Origin: Nitrososphaerales archaeon TH526
GTDB taxonomy: Archaea > Thermoproteota > Nitrososphaeria > Nitrososphaerales > Nitrososphaeraceae
DNA: 7,169 nucleotides
Assembly: GCA_014523665.1 (NCBI GenBank)
Contig: JAATVR010000629.1
Location: forward strand, 1-7,169
Direction: 5' to 3'
In this document: positions 6,342 through 7,169 of the stretch, piece after piece
Position numbering within the stretch: position 1 is the first letter of the stretch
Layout: every line of letters begins with the position of its first letter
Program-made: the position numbers and the translations under genes
The notes under the pieces: model-generated
The model's input: only the letters and a program-made list of their open reading frames with translations
The model's database searches: none
Told to the model about the DNA's origin: nothing

Positions 6342-6627
6342 GTATTATTAATACTCTCCAATAACAGATGATATTTCGCTATTGGTGGTAATTCTAGATG
6401 GTCTTCTAGACCTTCTGGGTAACGGTATTGTCATTATATTCCTGTAATGACACCGATATGCGCTTTAAAGCCCTTTTTCCTTCTTCGGTCAATGCATAAA
6501 CATCTGATGTTACCAGTTTACTGCGAGGCTCAGAAATGTAGGTATCAAAATTATTACAAATTTGTCTCGAGTATCCTATTGCCTTTAAGTAGGCCTGCTC
6601 TCCTAATTCTCTTAATTTATACAGAAC
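6329..6627 (-). pseudogene. Broken winged-helix-like gene, 5' end missing
   Basis: An open minus-strand frame from 6627 to TAG at 6406-6408 reads V-L-Y-K-L-R-E-L-G-E-Q-A-Y-L-K-A, then D-V-Y-A-L-T-E-E-G-K-R-A-L-K-R-I. A second piece in another frame follows at 6421-6329 (P-E-G-L-E-D-H-L-E-L-P-P-I-A-K-Y), so a frameshift near 6420-6430 split the gene. The phrase Y-A-L-T-E-E-G-K-R-A-L is typical of the last strand and helix of winged-helix DNA-binding proteins, so an archaeal regulator is a reasonable guess, but the family is not certain. There is no start codon in frame; upstream, the sequence runs directly into the terminator and stop codon of the next secreted-protein gene. The first ~20 codons recur, degraded, after the CAP gene. 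Confidence 0.55.
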
Positions 6628-6667
6628 CGAAATAAAAAAGAAGACTCTTTTGTCCTTCTTTAATTTC
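6572..6667. repeat. Copy B of the ~97-bp direct repeat
   Basis: This is the partner of 4918-5014. It covers the stop codon and terminator of the second secreted-protein gene and the first codons of the broken winged-helix-like gene. Copy B keeps the fossil reading frame open where copy A has a stop, so B looks closer to the ancestral sequence. Confidence 0.85.
6625..6661 (-). terminator. Hairpin plus T-run terminator of the Gly-rich protein gene
   Basis: On the minus strand AAGAAGGAC pairs with GTCTTCTT (one bulged G), followed by a run of six T and TATTTC. It begins within the TAA at 6660-6662. It is base-for-base the same hairpin as at 4971-5008, which suggests it travelled with the tail sequence. 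Confidence 0.7.
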
Positions 6668-7169
6668 CGTCGCCTTCACCGCCTCCACCTTCATCTCCGC
6701 CGTCACCGCCTCCGTCGTTACCTCCGCCGTCACCGCCTTCACCTTCATCTCCGCCGTCACCGCCTCCGTCGTTACCTCCGCCGCCACCACCTCCGGCTCC
6801 AACTTCATCAAGTGGAGCTGCTGCACCTTCTTCCTGAAGTGGAGCTGCTGCATCTTCGTCAGCTGGAGGTGGTTGAGGAGCTTCGCATTGATTGGTCTCA
6901 TTCAGGACTTCTGGAAGAATACAAACTGGAGGCTGTATCCCACCTTGTGGCACCGCTAATTGCTGTAGTTGCTGTTGTCCTCCAACTTGTGGAGGTGCTT
7001 CGCCTTGTGGAGGCGCTTCACCTTGTGGCACCGCTAATTGCTGTAGTTGCTGTTGTCCTCCAACTTGTGGAGGTGCTCCACCTACTGGAGCCTGTCCTCC
7101 ACCTACTGGAGCCTGTCCTCCACCTACTGGAGCCTGTCCTCCACCTACTGGAGCCTGTCCTCCACCTCC
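6660..7169 (-). CDS. Low-complexity Gly/Pro/Gln/Asp-rich protein, probably exported (5' partial)
   Basis: The minus-strand frame is open from the right edge to TAA at 6660-6662, about 169 codons. The GTG at 7031 is internal, so the start lies outside. From the N-terminal side it has four G-G-G-Q-A-P-V repeats, two copies of Q-V-G-G-Q-Q-Q-L-Q-Q-L-A-V-P-Q-G, and a short cysteine pair C-I-L-P-E-V-L-N-E-T-N-Q-C. It then has 9-residue repeats AAAPLQEEG and AAAPLDEVG, a run of seven glycines, and an acidic end rich in GGGNDGGGDGGDEG. The composition suggests a disordered cell-surface or secreted protein. The acidic Gly/Asp tail could bind cations but is not a canonical RTX repeat. The Ala-Pro repeat, Gly run and terminator are shared with the CAP gene. 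No signal peptide can be checked because the 5' end is missing. Confidence 0.75.
   Translation of the reverse strand, partial: GGGGQAPVGGGQAPVGGGQAPVGGGQAPVGGAPPQVGGQQQLQQLAVPQGEAPPQGEAPPQVGGQQQLQQLAVPQGGIQPPVCILPEVLNETNQCEAPQPPPADEDAAAPLQEEGAAAPLDEVGAGGGGGGGNDGGGDGGDEGEGGDGGGNDGGGDGGDEGGGGEGDGN
6687..6783 (-). repeat. Two 43-bp copies, period 54, coding for a Gly/Asp tail
   Basis: The segments 6687-6729 and 6741-6783 are identical by eye. They encode the acidic GGGNDGGGDGGDEG blocks near the C-terminus. The period of 54 bases is twice the 27-bp unit elsewhere in these tails, and is in frame. Confidence 0.85.
6941..7077 (-). repeat. Two perfect 59-bp copies, period 78
   Basis: The segments 6941-6999 and 7019-7077 are identical and encode the Gln-rich block G-G-Q-Q-Q-L-Q-Q-L-A-V-P-Q-G. 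The period of 78 bases keeps the frame. Perfect identity over silent positions indicates recent duplication. Confidence 0.9.
7078..7161 (-). repeat. Four perfect 21-bp tandem repeats encoding GGGQAPV
   Basis: Units at 7078-7098, 7099-7119, 7120-7140 and 7141-7161 are identical. The next bases (7162-7169) start another unit but diverge at 7168, so the array may end or become imperfect just inside the window edge. Confidence 0.93.

Noticed and set aside
6617..6901. Alternative minus-strand frame with Val/Thr/Ala/Glu repeats
   Set aside because: It is the same repeats read in another frame. The frame ending at 6660 is open to the window edge and matches the CAP tail at protein level.
7078..7161. 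CRISPR array
   Set aside because: The repeats are directly adjacent with no spacers and lie inside an open coding frame.

Overview
The window looks like an archaeal chromosome segment, most likely from an ammonia-oxidising archaeon (Nitrososphaeria/Thaumarchaeota). Four observations point there: a GlmU-like sugar nucleotidyltransferase tail of the archaeal type, TATA-box promoters close to start codons with no clear Shine-Dalgarno sites, a signal peptide ending in S-Y-A before Q, and long AT-rich spacers full of gene fossils. This is inference from style and remembered families, not a database match.

Left third (2-3243, plus strand). The C-terminal left-handed beta-helix domain of a GlmU-like sugar-1-phosphate nucleotidyltransferase enters from the left edge. 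After a 314-base spacer ending in a good TATA box comes a tight three-gene cassette: an FkbH-like HAD-IIIC/GNAT enzyme, an acyl carrier protein (ACP) overlapping it by one base, and a MaoC-type hot-dog hydratase overlapping the ACP by eight bases. Together they suggest carrier-bound acyl (glyceryl or hydroxyacyl) chemistry, possibly feeding a sugar or surface glycan. ACP-dependent chemistry is uncommon in archaea.

Middle (3244-4917). This AT-rich stretch has no convincing intact gene. It holds scattered open fragments, one resembling the start of a thaumarchaeal winged-helix regulator.

Right half (4918-7169, minus strand). Two genes for probable secreted proteins flank a graveyard. The first encodes a six-cysteine CAP/PR-1-like protein whose domain is much more GC-rich than its surroundings, although the first ~12 codons are AT-rich. 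The second encodes a low-complexity Gly/Pro/Gln/Asp-rich protein that runs off the right edge. Their bodies differ, but both end in a 9-residue Ala-Pro repeat and a Gly-rich tail, and both share the same hairpin terminator and ~97 bp of downstream DNA. Between them lie a broken winged-helix-like gene and a decayed DDE (rve) transposase with stops, frameshifts and a lost catalytic Asp. The layout suggests segmental duplication and exchange of a surface-protein tail module in an insertion-sequence-scarred region.
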